Assembly: GCA_021776615.1 (NCBI GenBank)
Contig: JAJFFO010000005.1
Span: forward strand, 1 to 33,535
DNA length: 33,535 nt
Source: Robiginitomaculum sp.
GTDB taxonomy: Bacteria > Pseudomonadota > Alphaproteobacteria > Caulobacterales > Maricaulaceae
Direction of reading: 5' to 3'
Shown here: positions 9,086-18,212 of the stretch, piece after piece
How positions within the stretch are numbered: position 1 is the stretch's first letter
Layout of the letters: each line of letters opens with the position of its first letter
The notes under the pieces: model-generated
Database searches by the model: none
What the model saw: only the letters and a program-made list of their open reading frames with translations
What the model was told of the DNA's origin: nothing
Translations under genes and position numbers: made by a program

Positions 9086-9709
9086 GTGTTTTTACGGAAC
9101 ATTGCAGTGAACGCGCATGTATTTTTACACATACCCACAAAAGTGAATGGCCAGAAAAGCCGTTTTCGGTCTTCATACGCCTATGATCGATTTTGTGAAG
9201 AACTTAGCGCGGCCCTTCACTCAGGCGTCACTATTATAGAGGCTCCCTACGCTGACAATATTTTACACGAGCACGAGAATAACCTCCACCTCGTGCATGA
9301 TATTGGCGTTATGGAACATATTTTTCCGCATAAAAGTGAGTCCGTTTGGCGACGAACTATAATTTTAAATTGCGACCGTGCTAATTTTTCAAAATACTTA
9401 TCTATGACCCCACTCGCCGGACTTGTTGATACAATTGCGATGCGGGCATGGCGGCTTAAGTCTAAAGCCAACTCATGGACGGGGCTCATTTGTAAAGATG
9501 AATATTTTCAGTTCTGCCAAATTGAAAACCCGGTTACGCTGGTTAAGCCAAACCCCGCTTTGGATTTATCTCCACACTCTTGGCATATGCTTTCACACGA
9601 GCACGAAGAGTTTATTCAATTGTTGGCAGATTATATTACATGGCTTGGCCATGATCTCTTCCGTAGGAACGACAACAAAAATATAGAAATTTTATCTCAA
9701 GGCAGCTGA
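9086..9709 (+). CDS. 207-residue soluble protein closing the island, unknown
   Basis: No signal peptide or membrane segment is evident, so the product is probably cytoplasmic. The sequence is rich in His and aromatic residues, with two similar motifs: HEHENNLHLVHD near residue 62 and SHEHEEFIQLLADYITW near residue 178. No family was recognised. The frame starts at GTG 9086, only 28 bp after the giant gene, with a weak ACAGGG signal; a second GTG at 9107 is possible. Position as the last, small, soluble gene behind a giant exported protein is the usual place for an immunity protein or chaperone, and that is the best guess, but the sequence itself gives no functional residue pattern. Base composition matches the rest of the island. 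Confidence 0.65.
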   Translation: MFLRNIAVNAHVFLHIPTKVNGQKSRFRSSYAYDRFCEELSAALHSGVTIIEAPYADNILHEHENNLHLVHDIGVMEHIFPHKSESVWRRTIILNCDRANFSKYLSMTPLAGLVDTIAMRAWRLKSKANSWTGLICKDEYFQFCQIENPVTLVKPNPALDLSPHSWHMLSHEHEEFIQLLADYITWLGHDLFRRNDNKNIEILSQGS

Positions 9710-10288
9710 TGGTATACTTAGAATAAAGCCACAAAGGTACAGTACTCTTCAGGTACACTTATCCTCATGAAAGACCGCAACCAAAATCTATTGGAAATGA
9801 CTGAAAATATGAGGGACGGATTTCCGTCTCTCAACAAAGTTAGCAAATTAGATTAGAATTCCGCGAGGGCGTATATTTTGGTGCGGCCGAGAGGTTGTCG
9901 GATTGGTTCCCTCGGGGACACTTCATAATGTGAATTCAGTGTATAATCAACATCTTAATTAAAGTTCACCGCCATAATAATCGCTTCCTTGTGCACAGAA
10001 ATGTACACGGTAATATGCGTAGTATCTCGTTATTTTCCCCCACGATATGCCCCTAGTTTGTTAGACATCTTGCGATTCCAGTCACCGGCAATCTTGAAAA
10101 TTCGTCTGATCAAAGACCAACATGAATGCCCGTCCCAACCATTTGGGCAGCACCGAAGAAAAGCGCATTGCAGCACCGGCGCAACCACTGTGTGTGATTT
10201 CTCAAGGCACAAACCGGTTTAATTCCAATCTTGGAGACGATAAGTCCTACAGAGGCTTCATCTGATAACACCATCGAATATGTGCTAA
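9710..10288. other. Gene-free right flank of the island
   Basis: These 579 bases contain copy 2 of the tRNA-Leu-like repeat (9811-9892) and otherwise no supported gene. A 60-codon minus-strand frame at 10030-10212 and an overlapping plus-strand frame at 9989-10222 look accidental. A short inverted repeat, GTGCAC...GTACAC, lies near 9991-10008. Composition begins to rise towards that of the right-hand genes here, consistent with the island boundary. Confidence 0.55.
9811..9892 (-). repeat. tRNA-Leu 3'-end/hairpin repeat, copy 2 (att-like)
   Basis: This is the second copy of the unit at 207-287, in the same orientation. On the minus strand it has TCTCGGCCGCACCA, then about 45 nt, then the hairpin arms ACGG and CCGT. 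It differs from copy 1 at scattered positions, so the duplication is not recent. It marks the right edge of the low-GC island. The intact tRNA-Leu gene, which carries the same 14-nt end followed by its own terminator hairpin, lies a further 10 kb to the right. Confidence 0.6.
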
Positions 10289-10693
10289 TTAACCATTATT
10301 CATGATTGTCAGCAAAGACGGGTCAGTCATGGCAATGCGTTGCATTGCTGTGGCCATGCGGGCTTGTAATTGTTGGTATTCTGGCCCCAGCTTACCAAAG
10401 GCTTGCGCGCCCTTAAAACTGTTCATGCCCTCGGCACCTTCGGATAACTTATCCATGTTGGCTTTGACAGCAGCAATTTTCACGGCGGCTTTTTTTGCGC
10501 TGGCCTGGTCGGTTACCGACTCGACCGCCTCCACCCAATCCGCCATTTGCTCAAGATAGACTTTTGCCATTTTCTTTTCGCTTTTAGGTGCCGAAACCGT
10601 GGCACCCTCCGTTTCTGCAGTTTTTTGGCCACAACCCGTCAGCCCAAGCGCAGTAATGGCGGTTAGTGAAATTGCCAATTTCTTTATACTCAT
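10289..10693 (-). CDS. Small lipoprotein, hypothetical
   Basis: A 134-residue protein with a lipoprotein signal peptide: basic start MSIKK, hydrophobic core, and a lipobox LTGC with the acylated Cys at residue 21. The mature part is Ala/Lys/Met-rich and predicted helical, with a YLEQMADWVEAVESV segment and a conserved-looking FGKLGPEYQQL stretch. No named family was recognised. Cleavage and lipidation would tether it to a membrane facing the periplasm. It lies 64 bp downstream of the OmpA-like gene on the same strand, so the two are probably co-transcribed and may both act at the outer membrane or peptidoglycan. The start is preceded by an AGGAAG-type signal at a suitable distance. Confidence 0.8.
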   Translation of the reverse strand: MSIKKLAISLTAITALGLTGCGQKTAETEGATVSAPKSEKKMAKVYLEQMADWVEAVESVTDQASAKKAAVKIAAVKANMDKLSEGAEGMNSFKGAQAFGKLGPEYQQLQARMATAMQRIAMTDPSLLTIMNNG

Positions 10694-10757
10694 AGCCGTC
10701 TTCCTTTTTTTAGAGCTTTCTCAGGGCCAGTTCGCCCTGAGGAGACATTCATGCGGT

Positions 10758-11741
10758 TTATCGTTCGACCAGTTCCACGCGGCGGTTTTTAGCGCGCCCG
10801 CCTTCGGAAGCGTTTGAAAACACCGGGTTTAACGGGCCGACACCGTGGGCTTCCAGCCGACTGGCGGCAATGCCATAATCGTCCAATAAAGCTTTGCGTA
10901 CCGTGGCGGCGCGTTGGCCAGACAGCGTGCTGTTATAGGTGTAGGTACCCGTGCTGTCGGTATGACCCACGACATAAAAATTCATATCCGGGTGGTCATT
11001 CAAAAACCCAGTGATCTGTTCAAGAGCCGGTTTGGACGTATCCATCAGCGCAGCCTTGTCATGCTCAAAAAACAAGCCATCAAGCACGACACGACCATAT
11101 TCCAATATGCCTTTGCCAATGGCTTCCGCGTCAATGGTGATAAGGTCAGTTTTGACCTCATCAACTTCAATAACGTCGATCATGGTGGCAATGATGTCTT
11201 CGCGATATTGGGCCATGCCGATGGTAACAAAAACTGTTCCGGCGGCCCGTTCTTTGGTAGCGGCAATAAAACCGGTGCCGCCAGAAGTCGAAGTGCCTGA
11301 CAAAAGACGAATGCCATTTGGCGGTAACTCATTGCGCTTATAAGCGGCGCCCAGCCATCTGCGGCTGCCAATGTCGAGCTTGCGACTGGATTGCGCAAAT
11401 ACGCCAGCGGCGAGAATATCAAACCCCGCATCTTCAAGCGCTTTTTTGTAATTGGCATAAACCTCTGTCTGGGTCTTTGTGCCTTCAAGCTCATAATATA
11501 TGCGCGTGACCTGGCCTTGGGTATCAACCCAGTCTTCAATGCTGCCATACCCTATCACTGGCCCGGTGGGGATATGGTAGGGCTGAAAAGCCTGCACATC
11601 ATACCATTTAATCTCGGATCCCGGGAAGCGGGTTAATATCGGATGGTCCTGCGATCCGGCGATATCCGCCGCCAAAACGGGTGCACTCATTGATGTGCTT
11701 ATAATAACTAGAATTGCCACCAACCTGAATAAGAATTGCAT
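10758..11741 (-). CDS. OmpA-family outer-membrane protein with DUF4892-like N-terminus
   Basis: A 327-residue exported protein. The start chosen is the ATG at 11739-11741, which gives a normal signal peptide (MQFLFRLVAILVIIS...VLAADI); the open frame extends 30 codons further up without a signal. Residues about 25-190 resemble the DUF4892 domain (SQDHPILTRFPGSEIKWYD opening). The C-terminal ~110 residues are an OmpA/MotB peptidoglycan-binding domain with VVGHTDSTGTYTYN, LSGQRAATV and the terminal GRAKNRRVEL, where the Asp and Arg typical of diaminopimelate binding are present. It should link the outer membrane to the cell wall. The small lipoprotein gene follows on the same strand. The histidine kinase gene is divergent, with about 150 bp between the two starts. 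Confidence 0.88.
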   Translation of the reverse strand: MQFLFRLVAILVIISTSMSAPVLAADIAGSQDHPILTRFPGSEIKWYDVQAFQPYHIPTGPVIGYGSIEDWVDTQGQVTRIYYELEGTKTQTEVYANYKKALEDAGFDILAAGVFAQSSRKLDIGSRRWLGAAYKRNELPPNGIRLLSGTSTSGGTGFIAATKERAAGTVFVTIGMAQYREDIIATMIDVIEVDEVKTDLITIDAEAIGKGILEYGRVVLDGLFFEHDKAALMDTSKPALEQITGFLNDHPDMNFYVVGHTDSTGTYTYNSTLSGQRAATVRKALLDDYGIAASRLEAHGVGPLNPVFSNASEGGRAKNRRVELVER

Positions 11742-11888
11742 TTTACTGCCCCCAAATATGAAATGTGAGTGTTTTGGTCGCCCTTGCTCGTATAAATCCA
11801 CAGCAAATAATAGACAAAAACTACGATACATAAAACTGGGTCATATGTCCTAGTTGAGTATGTTTGATTTTTTGGTCTTGATGGAAAT

Positions 11889-13622
11889 ATGACCGCACTT
11901 ACAACCCAGCGCACGGATTATATTTGCTATCAAAGTGACGCCCTTATTCTCAAGCTGGGGCGGTTTGTCTGGCCGATACATGCAATATCTGCCGTACTAT
12001 TGATGTCGTTGCTGTTCGCCTATGCACCTTTGCAACGTCTTTTGCCTTGGGCGGGTTGGACGATCGTCTTGTCATTGGTTCAGGGTTTTGCCTGCTTTTA
12101 CGGTGCGCATTTATTTATTCAACAAAAATCGCTGCGGCGCGTGTCTCGGGTTTTTGATAGTACCGCGATCCTGCTGGCGATAAGCTGGATGTGGTTTGCC
12201 TTGGCTTTGGTGCCCGGCACCGGTAGTGATTTGCGCAATTTTATCGGGTTTATTTTGGGCGGCGCGGTGCTGACGCTAACCGGTACGCAAAATTTGCACT
12301 TTCGCATTATGGCCATTTCGACCACCCTCATTGTGGGGTCACGAATTTACCGTCTATTCACCGATAGTGATGGGCGGTACGGCTTATATTCTGCGCTCAT
12401 GTTATTCATTTTTTTGATGCTGATGCTTGGACTCGGGCTGATGTTAAAGCGTTTCACGCAAAATGGTTTTGCGCTGCAATGGGACAAATCCAGACTGGCC
12501 GAAGAATTGGAAGCGCAAGCGACCAGCCTGAAAATTGCCCGCGCCGAGGCAGACGCTGCCAATAAGGCTAAATCTATGTTTCTGGCTCAGGCCAGCCACG
12601 ATTTGCGCCAACCACTGCATGCGATGGGATTGCACATGGCGTCGCTACAGGGTGAGGAAATGACGCCGAAAACTGGTGCGGTCATGGAGCGTCTTGAACA
12701 GTCGGTCGAGGTGCTCTCAAAGCTGTTTAATTCATTATTAGATGTGACCCTGCTCGATACTCATCAGCTTGTTCCAAAGCCAGTGGGTTTTGATGTTGGT
12801 GCGCTGGTCCATGAAATTGCTGATGAATTTGCCATCGCCGCCAAGGCAGAGAACATGAAAGTTACCGCCCGCTCGTCTCAGGCATTGATCGTGAGCGACC
12901 CGCTGTTGGTTCGGCGCATTTTGCAAAACCTAGTGTCGAACGCCATTCGCCATTCGGAAGGCGGCGAAGTGATGATCGAAACAGCACAAAAGAGTGAGAT
13001 GATTACCCTGTTGATCAAAGACACGGGCAAAGGCATCCCTCAAAAACAAAAAGTGCGTATGTTTGAGGAATTTGCCAAAGGTAAAGCCTCACATACTGGC
13101 CTTGGCCTAGGGCTAGCGATTGTCCGTCGTCTTGTGGATGTGCTTGGGATCGAAGTGCATGTGACGTCTGACAAAATAACAGGAACAGAATTCAGTATTG
13201 GTCCGTTTGCCGTCACACAGAGTATTGAAACGAAACCACATGATGTGCCGCCATTGTCAAGCCGTGAGGCCGGGCGAGTTCTGGTTATTGATGATGACCG
13301 GGCCACATTGGAGGCCACCGGGGCGTTGCTGTCCAGTTGGGGGTGGGACATAGATGCCCGCGTACAATTAGACGGCAATGAACTACCCAAAATGAAACCC
13401 ATAGACCTGATTATAGCGGACTTTGAACTTGGCTTTGAACAAACTGGGCTTGCCATTGTCGCGGCGGTTCGGAAAAAATATGGCCCGGTTCCGGCCCTGA
13501 TCGTTACCGGCAGTTCAACCCCGGCAACCCGTCAGCAGATTTTGAACGAAGGGTGCCTGTTATTACACAAACCGGTGCGGCCGGTGCAATTACGCTCCGC
13601 CATCATCAGTGTCTATGGGTGA
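11889..13622 (+). CDS. Membrane-bound hybrid histidine kinase / response regulator
   Basis: A 577-residue two-component sensor. Residues about 17-195 carry roughly six membrane segments with no large periplasmic domain, so the signal is probably sensed in or at the membrane. A short coiled linker leads to the HisKA dimerisation helix with phospho-acceptor His237 in SHDLRQPLHAMGL. The ATPase domain has the N box (NLVSNAIRHSEGG), G1 (DTGKGIP) and G2 (GLGLGLAIV). The C-terminal receiver domain has the acidic cluster VIDDD, phospho-acceptor Asp511 in IADFELG, and the Lys in LHKPV. The gene runs convergently into a LuxR-type regulator and overlaps it by 33 bp, which makes that regulator the likely partner (inference). 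Confidence 0.93.
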   Translation: MTALTTQRTDYICYQSDALILKLGRFVWPIHAISAVLLMSLLFAYAPLQRLLPWAGWTIVLSLVQGFACFYGAHLFIQQKSLRRVSRVFDSTAILLAISWMWFALALVPGTGSDLRNFIGFILGGAVLTLTGTQNLHFRIMAISTTLIVGSRIYRLFTDSDGRYGLYSALMLFIFLMLMLGLGLMLKRFTQNGFALQWDKSRLAEELEAQATSLKIARAEADAANKAKSMFLAQASHDLRQPLHAMGLHMASLQGEEMTPKTGAVMERLEQSVEVLSKLFNSLLDVTLLDTHQLVPKPVGFDVGALVHEIADEFAIAAKAENMKVTARSSQALIVSDPLLVRRILQNLVSNAIRHSEGGEVMIETAQKSEMITLLIKDTGKGIPQKQKVRMFEEFAKGKASHTGLGLGLAIVRRLVDVLGIEVHVTSDKITGTEFSIGPFAVTQSIETKPHDVPPLSSREAGRVLVIDDDRATLEATGALLSSWGWDIDARVQLDGNELPKMKPIDLIIADFELGFEQTGLAIVAAVRKKYGPVPALIVTGSSTPATRQQILNEGCLLLHKPVRPVQLRSAIISVYG

Positions 13623-14279
13623 ACCCAGCACACCATATAAGGCACCGTAACTGGCGGCTGCGGCCCGGTTGGCAACGGCAAGTTTTCGAAACAATGCAGA
13701 GACATGAGCGCGTATGGTCGAGATTGAAAGTCCCAGATCACGGGCAATTTCCTTGTTAGAAAGTCCCATGCAGATCAGGCGCAAAACCTCCATTTGCCGC
13801 CGGGGCAAGTCAGCGATGGGGTTGTCTGAAGCGCTCATCGGACGGCCTCGTCTTGGAACAGGCAGGTAAACCGGGCGCTCACCCGCCATCACCTCACGAA
13901 GTCCTTTTTCCAGGTGGTCTGGTGAAATCGTCTTGGAGACGAAGCCATTGGCTCCAGCCCGTAATATTCGCTCCACCGCGCCATTATCAATCAACATGGA
14001 AACGATTAAAATGGCCATCAAGGGATGCTCGCGGCGCAGCGCTGCAATGCCGTCTTCCGGCTCCAGACCGGGAAAAAATATGTCCAACAATAAAAGATCG
14101 GAACAACGGCTTTTCAAATGTTTTCGTAATCCGTCCATATGTCCGGTTTCACGCACATCAACATCTTCAAATACTGTGGTCAGGGTGGTTTTCAGACCGG
14201 CACGGTAAATCGGATGGTCATCCGCAATAATCACATTTAGCGTGACCGTCTCACGGGCTTTCGTGGGATCAGGGATCAT
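13590..14279 (-). CDS. NarL/FixJ-type response regulator with LuxR HTH
   Basis: A 229-residue transcription factor. Residues 14-130 form a receiver domain with the acidic pair DD near 20-21, phospho-acceptor Asp66 in LLLLDIFFPG and a conserved Ser/Lys region (VSMLI, GFVSKTI). Residues about 155-215 are the LuxR helix-turn-helix (LPRRQMEVLRLICMGLSNKEIARDLGLSIS...). On phosphorylation such proteins dimerise and bind promoters. The start ATG overlaps the stop of the upstream membrane-protein gene by 11 bp, so the two are translationally coupled. The 3' end overlaps the 3' end of the convergent kinase gene, an arrangement that allows antisense interference between the two messages (inference). 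Targets cannot be told; the flanking envelope genes are candidates. Confidence 0.93.
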   Translation of the reverse strand: MIPDPTKARETVTLNVIIADDHPIYRAGLKTTLTTVFEDVDVRETGHMDGLRKHLKSRCSDLLLLDIFFPGLEPEDGIAALRREHPLMAILIVSMLIDNGAVERILRAGANGFVSKTISPDHLEKGLREVMAGERPVYLPVPRRGRPMSASDNPIADLPRRQMEVLRLICMGLSNKEIARDLGLSISTIRAHVSALFRKLAVANRAAAASYGALYGVLGSPIDTDDGGA

Positions 14280-14658
14280 TTGGTGGGTTCTCGGTTACAG
14301 GAGGGGCTGTTGTTGTGGGACGCCCATCCGGAGCAACATTGTCCTGCGGTGGTGATTTGCCCACAATTGCACCTATAATCAGGAACAACACCATAAAAAA
14401 CAAAAGGGCGGCGATCATTGCCGGGGCGCGGCACAACCATCGCCAAAGCGTACTGACCTCAAGATTGCGGCTTATGATCCAAAGGGCAAAACCAACAAAT
14501 CCCGCAGCAATCTGCCAGCCAAAGAATACAACTATCCGGTTGGCGCCAGCGGTGAATCCAAAATCTTTGGACGGTGTTAGCATGAACATGATAAATGAGC
14601 TTGCAAACAAAGCAAGCCAAACCACAAACAGCATTTTGGCGATTACTTGGCTATTCAT
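14269..14658 (-). CDS. Small membrane protein coupled to the response regulator
   Basis: A 129-residue protein with three hydrophobic segments: about 8-27, 42-63 (VVFFGWQIAAGFVGFALWII) and 80-101 (MIAALLFFMVLFLIIGAIVG). A Pro/Thr-rich tail follows (TTTAPPVTENPPNDP). No family was recognised. The start is supported by GGGGGTGAAGT just ahead of the ATG. The gene is first in a two-gene operon and overlaps the response-regulator gene by 11 bp, which suggests it works with that regulatory pair, perhaps as a membrane modulator of the kinase (inference). It is divergent from the large protease gene. Confidence 0.75.
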   Translation of the reverse strand: MNSQVIAKMLFVVWLALFASSFIMFMLTPSKDFGFTAGANRIVVFFGWQIAAGFVGFALWIISRNLEVSTLWRWLCRAPAMIAALLFFMVLFLIIGAIVGKSPPQDNVAPDGRPTTTAPPVTENPPNDP

Positions 14659-14906
14659 ACTTCACCCCCGAACGAGCATTATGGCACATCTTGAGTGTGA
14701 TCCAAACTGGCAAGTTAATTCTATTCCACAATCTCGCCCTGATTAAACTCGGTCATATGTACGTGTTGAAACCTATCCTCCGCGTGTCTAAAGTTGGGCT
14801 ATATACAAAGACATTGCTCATAATTGCCCTGAATTGGCAGCTAGGCCGGTGGCTTGCAAAGAGGCGCCTACCCGGATTTTCGGGCACAGTTTTAGAAAAG
14901 AGTGAC

Positions 14907-17900
14907 ATGATGGTAATTGCGAATACGCAGCGTGTATTTGACCAGGTGTTTGGTGGACTATTGCTGGTGCTTTTTTGGCTGATGGGTGGCCAAGCGCTGG
15001 CACAATCAAAGTCTTGTTGCAATTTACAAACTGGCGATTGGGTGAGTGCGTCTTCAGCCGATGCTTGCCAGGCGAAGCCGGGACATGCGCCAATGGTAAC
15101 CCAGGGCTCGCAGCAAGAAATGATGCAAAGCATGCAACAGGTCATGGTCTGTATGCAAAAAGCCCAACAACAGGCACAGGAATATATGGGCATGCCGTCC
15201 ACGCCCAACATTCCGGGCATGCCGGATATGTCTTCCATGACCGGCATCCCCAACGCCACGCAAACCAGCGGACCGTCCAGCCCGCAGATCGCAGATTGTT
15301 GCCATGTCGAAAGCAAAACCTGGCTCGGTTCCATGGAGGTTCAAGCCTGCCTTGCTGAGCCGGGGCAATTCCCCGACACCGAACAATATGCAGGTGAAGC
15401 GAATGCCTGTAACAACCCCGGCGGCGGTGGCGGCGGTGCCAGCGCCGAAGATATAGAAATCAATATCACCAATGGTGGGTTTGAAAACTGGAACGGCGAC
15501 CAGCCGGTCGGTTTTATGAATTTTGACGGCGGTGAAAAAGCTGCAGAGGCTATGGCGCAATCGGGCATGGATATGCAAACCGTATTCAAATCGTCCGACG
15601 CCCATACCGGCAGCTATTCGCTGCAACTCAAAGCCCGCAAAATGCAATTGCCGCCGCAAGCGGCCGCCCATGTGCCCGCTGACATGATCCCGGTCATGGC
15701 TGGCGGCGTTACCTCTTGTGGGGATAATTGCGCCAACCTTGCCAGTGGCACGCCCAATACTGACAGCGCCTCCTTAAGTCTGGCGGTCAGCGATCCGGGG
15801 CAATATCTGTGCGGTGTTTATAAGGGCCGGTTTGTTGGCGGTGATCGACTGTGGATAAATGCCTCGGTGCATGCGGGCAACCAAGTTGTTGGCGGCACCA
15901 ATTCTGGTGCGCGGGCGATGAATTCGATCTCGACTAATGCCGCGGATTGGAGCGAGTTCAAACTGCCCATCACCATGCGGCCGGGCAAAACCGGCGCGGA
16001 ATTCACCCGTGCGACGGTAGAGCTGACCTTGAAGCCCCGCGGCAACATACGCGATTTGGGCCTAGGCATGGCCGGCAAGGTTCATGAGGGCACGCAAGTG
16101 AATATCGACAGCGTGCGCTTTTGCGGTGAGCAGGGTATCACGCTCTATAAACCCAAAGTGCTGGGCCCGGTTCGTACAAAAATCAGTAATTCGGAAGAAA
16201 TGGACGTTGGCGCGCAGACTTTTGTAAATCTCGATAATGATGACAAGAATGATAAATTCGACATTGATGATGAGGGAATGAGCAAAGACGATGATGAACT
16301 CATTGAGATGGTCCTCAACCTTCCGGTCCGCGAAGCCGGTTTTGTTGAACTGCGCATGTCGGCGCCCGGCGGGGCGGTCAAAATCTGGGAAGATGCACGC
16401 AAGACAAGTGCGTTTGAACACCTGAATGAAAAAGTCGAGGCACCCGGCTATTTGGATGAGGAAGACGGTGAATGGGTCAAGCATTTGTGGGTGGAGGGGA
16501 TAAAGCCCAGCAAAAGCCAGCGCGATATAGAATTTGAATTTGCCTATAGCCAGCGCGAAGATGGCCCCGAAGAAGAGCCCGATGAAGTGACGATTACCGT
16601 GCTGGGCATTGAAAGCATTGAATGGAAGGGCAAGGGTAATGGTATCGAAGATGGCGATACTCTTGATCCTGATCCGAACTGGCCATCAATGTTTGCCGAA
16701 AAATCCTGGCGGGTGTTTCCGGGCAAGCGCTGGAAAAATGATGCGCCGGAGGATGAACCGCGCAATATTGTCGATGTTGAGGTTACCCTTAATGTCAAAC
16801 CAGTGAGGCCGGTTAATTTCATCTTCCGGGCGCTCGATGTGGACGATCCTTCTGCCGATGACGATGAGGTTGATCGCGAGGATGATGCTCGGGACAATCG
16901 TGGTGAAGCCCCCTATCATTGGGGCGGTTTTCCTGACGACCCCAAAGATTATTTAACACTGGAATTTGATGACATTACCAAGACATTTCCGTTCCGGGTC
17001 ACCATGCAGCCGGGCGATAATGTTCGCATTGTTGGCGGTGGTGATGTGATGACATTGATGGAGCTGGAAAATGACGACAAGATTTTGTCAGAGGCCGGAC
17101 CGGTTCATACGATAAAAATCGTCGATGCAAACATTATGGAGGCAACGGGCTCGGTTGGTAAATCGCGGGTGCAGGAGCACGAGAAATACACCACCGATGT
17201 GCTGACCGTCTGGCGCAAGCTTTATCTGGAAATCGACAGTATGGATATAGTCAAGGACAATGAAGTGACGGCGGAGATTGTCGATATTGAAGATGCCGGG
17301 CTGTATGACGATAGCCTGCTTAACGCGGTCAATATTATTAACGGAGACAATCGTCGCCAACAATGGGTGACCATCAATAAAAATCTGTTCGAAAACCTGC
17401 CAGACGAATCGAAAGCCTACCGGGAAGGCCTGGTCAATAATTATCGAACCGGGACGATGAAGATCGGGGAGCAACCATTCAATACCAATGGTAATACCGC
17501 TAATGAGTTTGGCAATGACAAAATACTTATTGTCCATGGCCAAGGTGGTCAGGTTCTTGGCAAGGGTGTTAAAAAGATGGCCGTCACCCTTGTCGACGAT
17601 GATGCTTTCAAAAACGATGATCCACTACCGCCATTGCCTACCAATGAGATCAAACCGGCGTTCGAACCGGCCTACATATTGCCAGTGGAAGACAAGGCAC
17701 CCAATTCCAACAAAACGGCCCCGTTCAGGCTGCATTTCAAGGATGATACGCAAAAATACCTCAAAGGGGTTTTTGCCGAGGGTTTTGACAATAAGGACTA
17801 TGATGAAGATCCGGCCATTTGGGTGGTGTATTTACTCAACGCGTTCCAAGGCAAGCTGAATGAGGACGGCGATGGCGAAGGCGGCTTATCCGGGCAGACC

Positions 17901-18155
17901 GATGGCCATAAGACCACCGGTCGCAACGGGTACGGCGCCGCTGTATTTCAGGAATCAGGCCGGGAAACCGCGGATGCTTATGCTGCAAAAAATGCCGGAA
18001 CCGGCTGGCAATTGCCGGACGTGGCCCCGCATGAGATCGCTCACTTGTTTGGCGCGCGGCATTCGGATGGTGGCTTGATGAGTTATGACGAGGTTAAAAC
18101 CACCGACTTTGAGCCTATCACCCTCGATAAAATTCGCACACGGCCTTATCCATAA
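14907..18155 (+). CDS. Large secreted metzincin-like metalloprotease
   Basis: The frame is open from 14595, but that extension overlaps a gene on the other strand. The ATG pair at 14907/14910, after AAAAGAG, gives a proper signal peptide (VFGGLLLVLFWLMGGQALAQ), so the product is 1082 residues. The mature N-terminus has two similar Cys modules (SCCNLQTGDW..., DCCHVESKTW...) separated by Met/Pro-rich GMP repeats. Next is a carbohydrate-binding-like jelly-roll (NGGFENWNGDQPVGF...). Very acidic Asp clusters (NDDKNDKFDIDDE, DPSADDDEVDRED) suggest calcium binding. Near the C-terminus, residues 1042-1052 read HEIAHLFGARH, the HExxHxxGxxH zinc site of metzincins, followed closely by GGLMSY, a likely Met-turn. 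Only about 30 residues follow. The substrate is unknown; it probably acts at the cell surface or outside. Confidence 0.85.
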   Translation: MMVIANTQRVFDQVFGGLLLVLFWLMGGQALAQSKSCCNLQTGDWVSASSADACQAKPGHAPMVTQGSQQEMMQSMQQVMVCMQKAQQQAQEYMGMPSTPNIPGMPDMSSMTGIPNATQTSGPSSPQIADCCHVESKTWLGSMEVQACLAEPGQFPDTEQYAGEANACNNPGGGGGGASAEDIEINITNGGFENWNGDQPVGFMNFDGGEKAAEAMAQSGMDMQTVFKSSDAHTGSYSLQLKARKMQLPPQAAAHVPADMIPVMAGGVTSCGDNCANLASGTPNTDSASLSLAVSDPGQYLCGVYKGRFVGGDRLWINASVHAGNQVVGGTNSGARAMNSISTNAADWSEFKLPITMRPGKTGAEFTRATVELTLKPRGNIRDLGLGMAGKVHEGTQVNIDSVRFCGEQGITLYKPKVLGPVRTKISNSEEMDVGAQTFVNLDNDDKNDKFDIDDEGMSKDDDELIEMVLNLPVREAGFVELRMSAPGGAVKIWEDARKTSAFEHLNEKVEAPGYLDEEDGEWVKHLWVEGIKPSKSQRDIEFEFAYSQREDGPEEEPDEVTITVLGIESIEWKGKGNGIEDGDTLDPDPNWPSMFAEKSWRVFPGKRWKNDAPEDEPRNIVDVEVTLNVKPVRPVNFIFRALDVDDPSADDDEVDREDDARDNRGEAPYHWGGFPDDPKDYLTLEFDDITKTFPFRVTMQPGDNVRIVGGGDVMTLMELENDDKILSEAGPVHTIKIVDANIMEATGSVGKSRVQEHEKYTTDVLTVWRKLYLEIDSMDIVKDNEVTAEIVDIEDAGLYDDSLLNAVNIINGDNRRQQWVTINKNLFENLPDESKAYREGLVNNYRTGTMKIGEQPFNTNGNTANEFGNDKILIVHGQGGQVLGKGVKKMAVTLVDDDAFKNDDPLPPLPTNEIKPAFEPAYILPVEDKAPNSNKTAPFRLHFKDDTQKYLKGVFAEGFDNKDYDEDPAIWVVYLLNAFQGKLNEDGDGEGGLSGQTDGHKTTGRNGYGAAVFQESGRETADAYAAKNAGTGWQLPDVAPHEIAHLFGARHSDGGLMSYDEVKTTDFEPITLDKIRTRPYP

Positions 18156-18212
18156 GGTCAGTATCAAGGGCAGTTATGGCAATAAAATGCTAGCCGTAAG
18201 GAACGATTAGTG

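Noticed and set aside
287..9811. Integrase or excisionase gene inside the island
   Set aside because: None of the island proteins shows tyrosine or serine recombinase motifs, so mobility is inferred only from the flanking repeats.
10030..10212. 60-codon minus-strand frame that looked faintly transposase-like
   Set aside because: Too short, no conserved catalytic residues, and no matching fragments in adjacent frames.
14595..14906. N-terminal extension of the protease frame
   Set aside because: It overlaps the membrane-protein gene on the other strand and would bury the signal peptide; the ATG at 14907 has a ribosome binding site.
15054..15671. 205-codon minus-strand frame in the protease gene
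   Set aside because: Antisense of a gene with clear signal peptide and zinc motif; no supporting start signal or domain.
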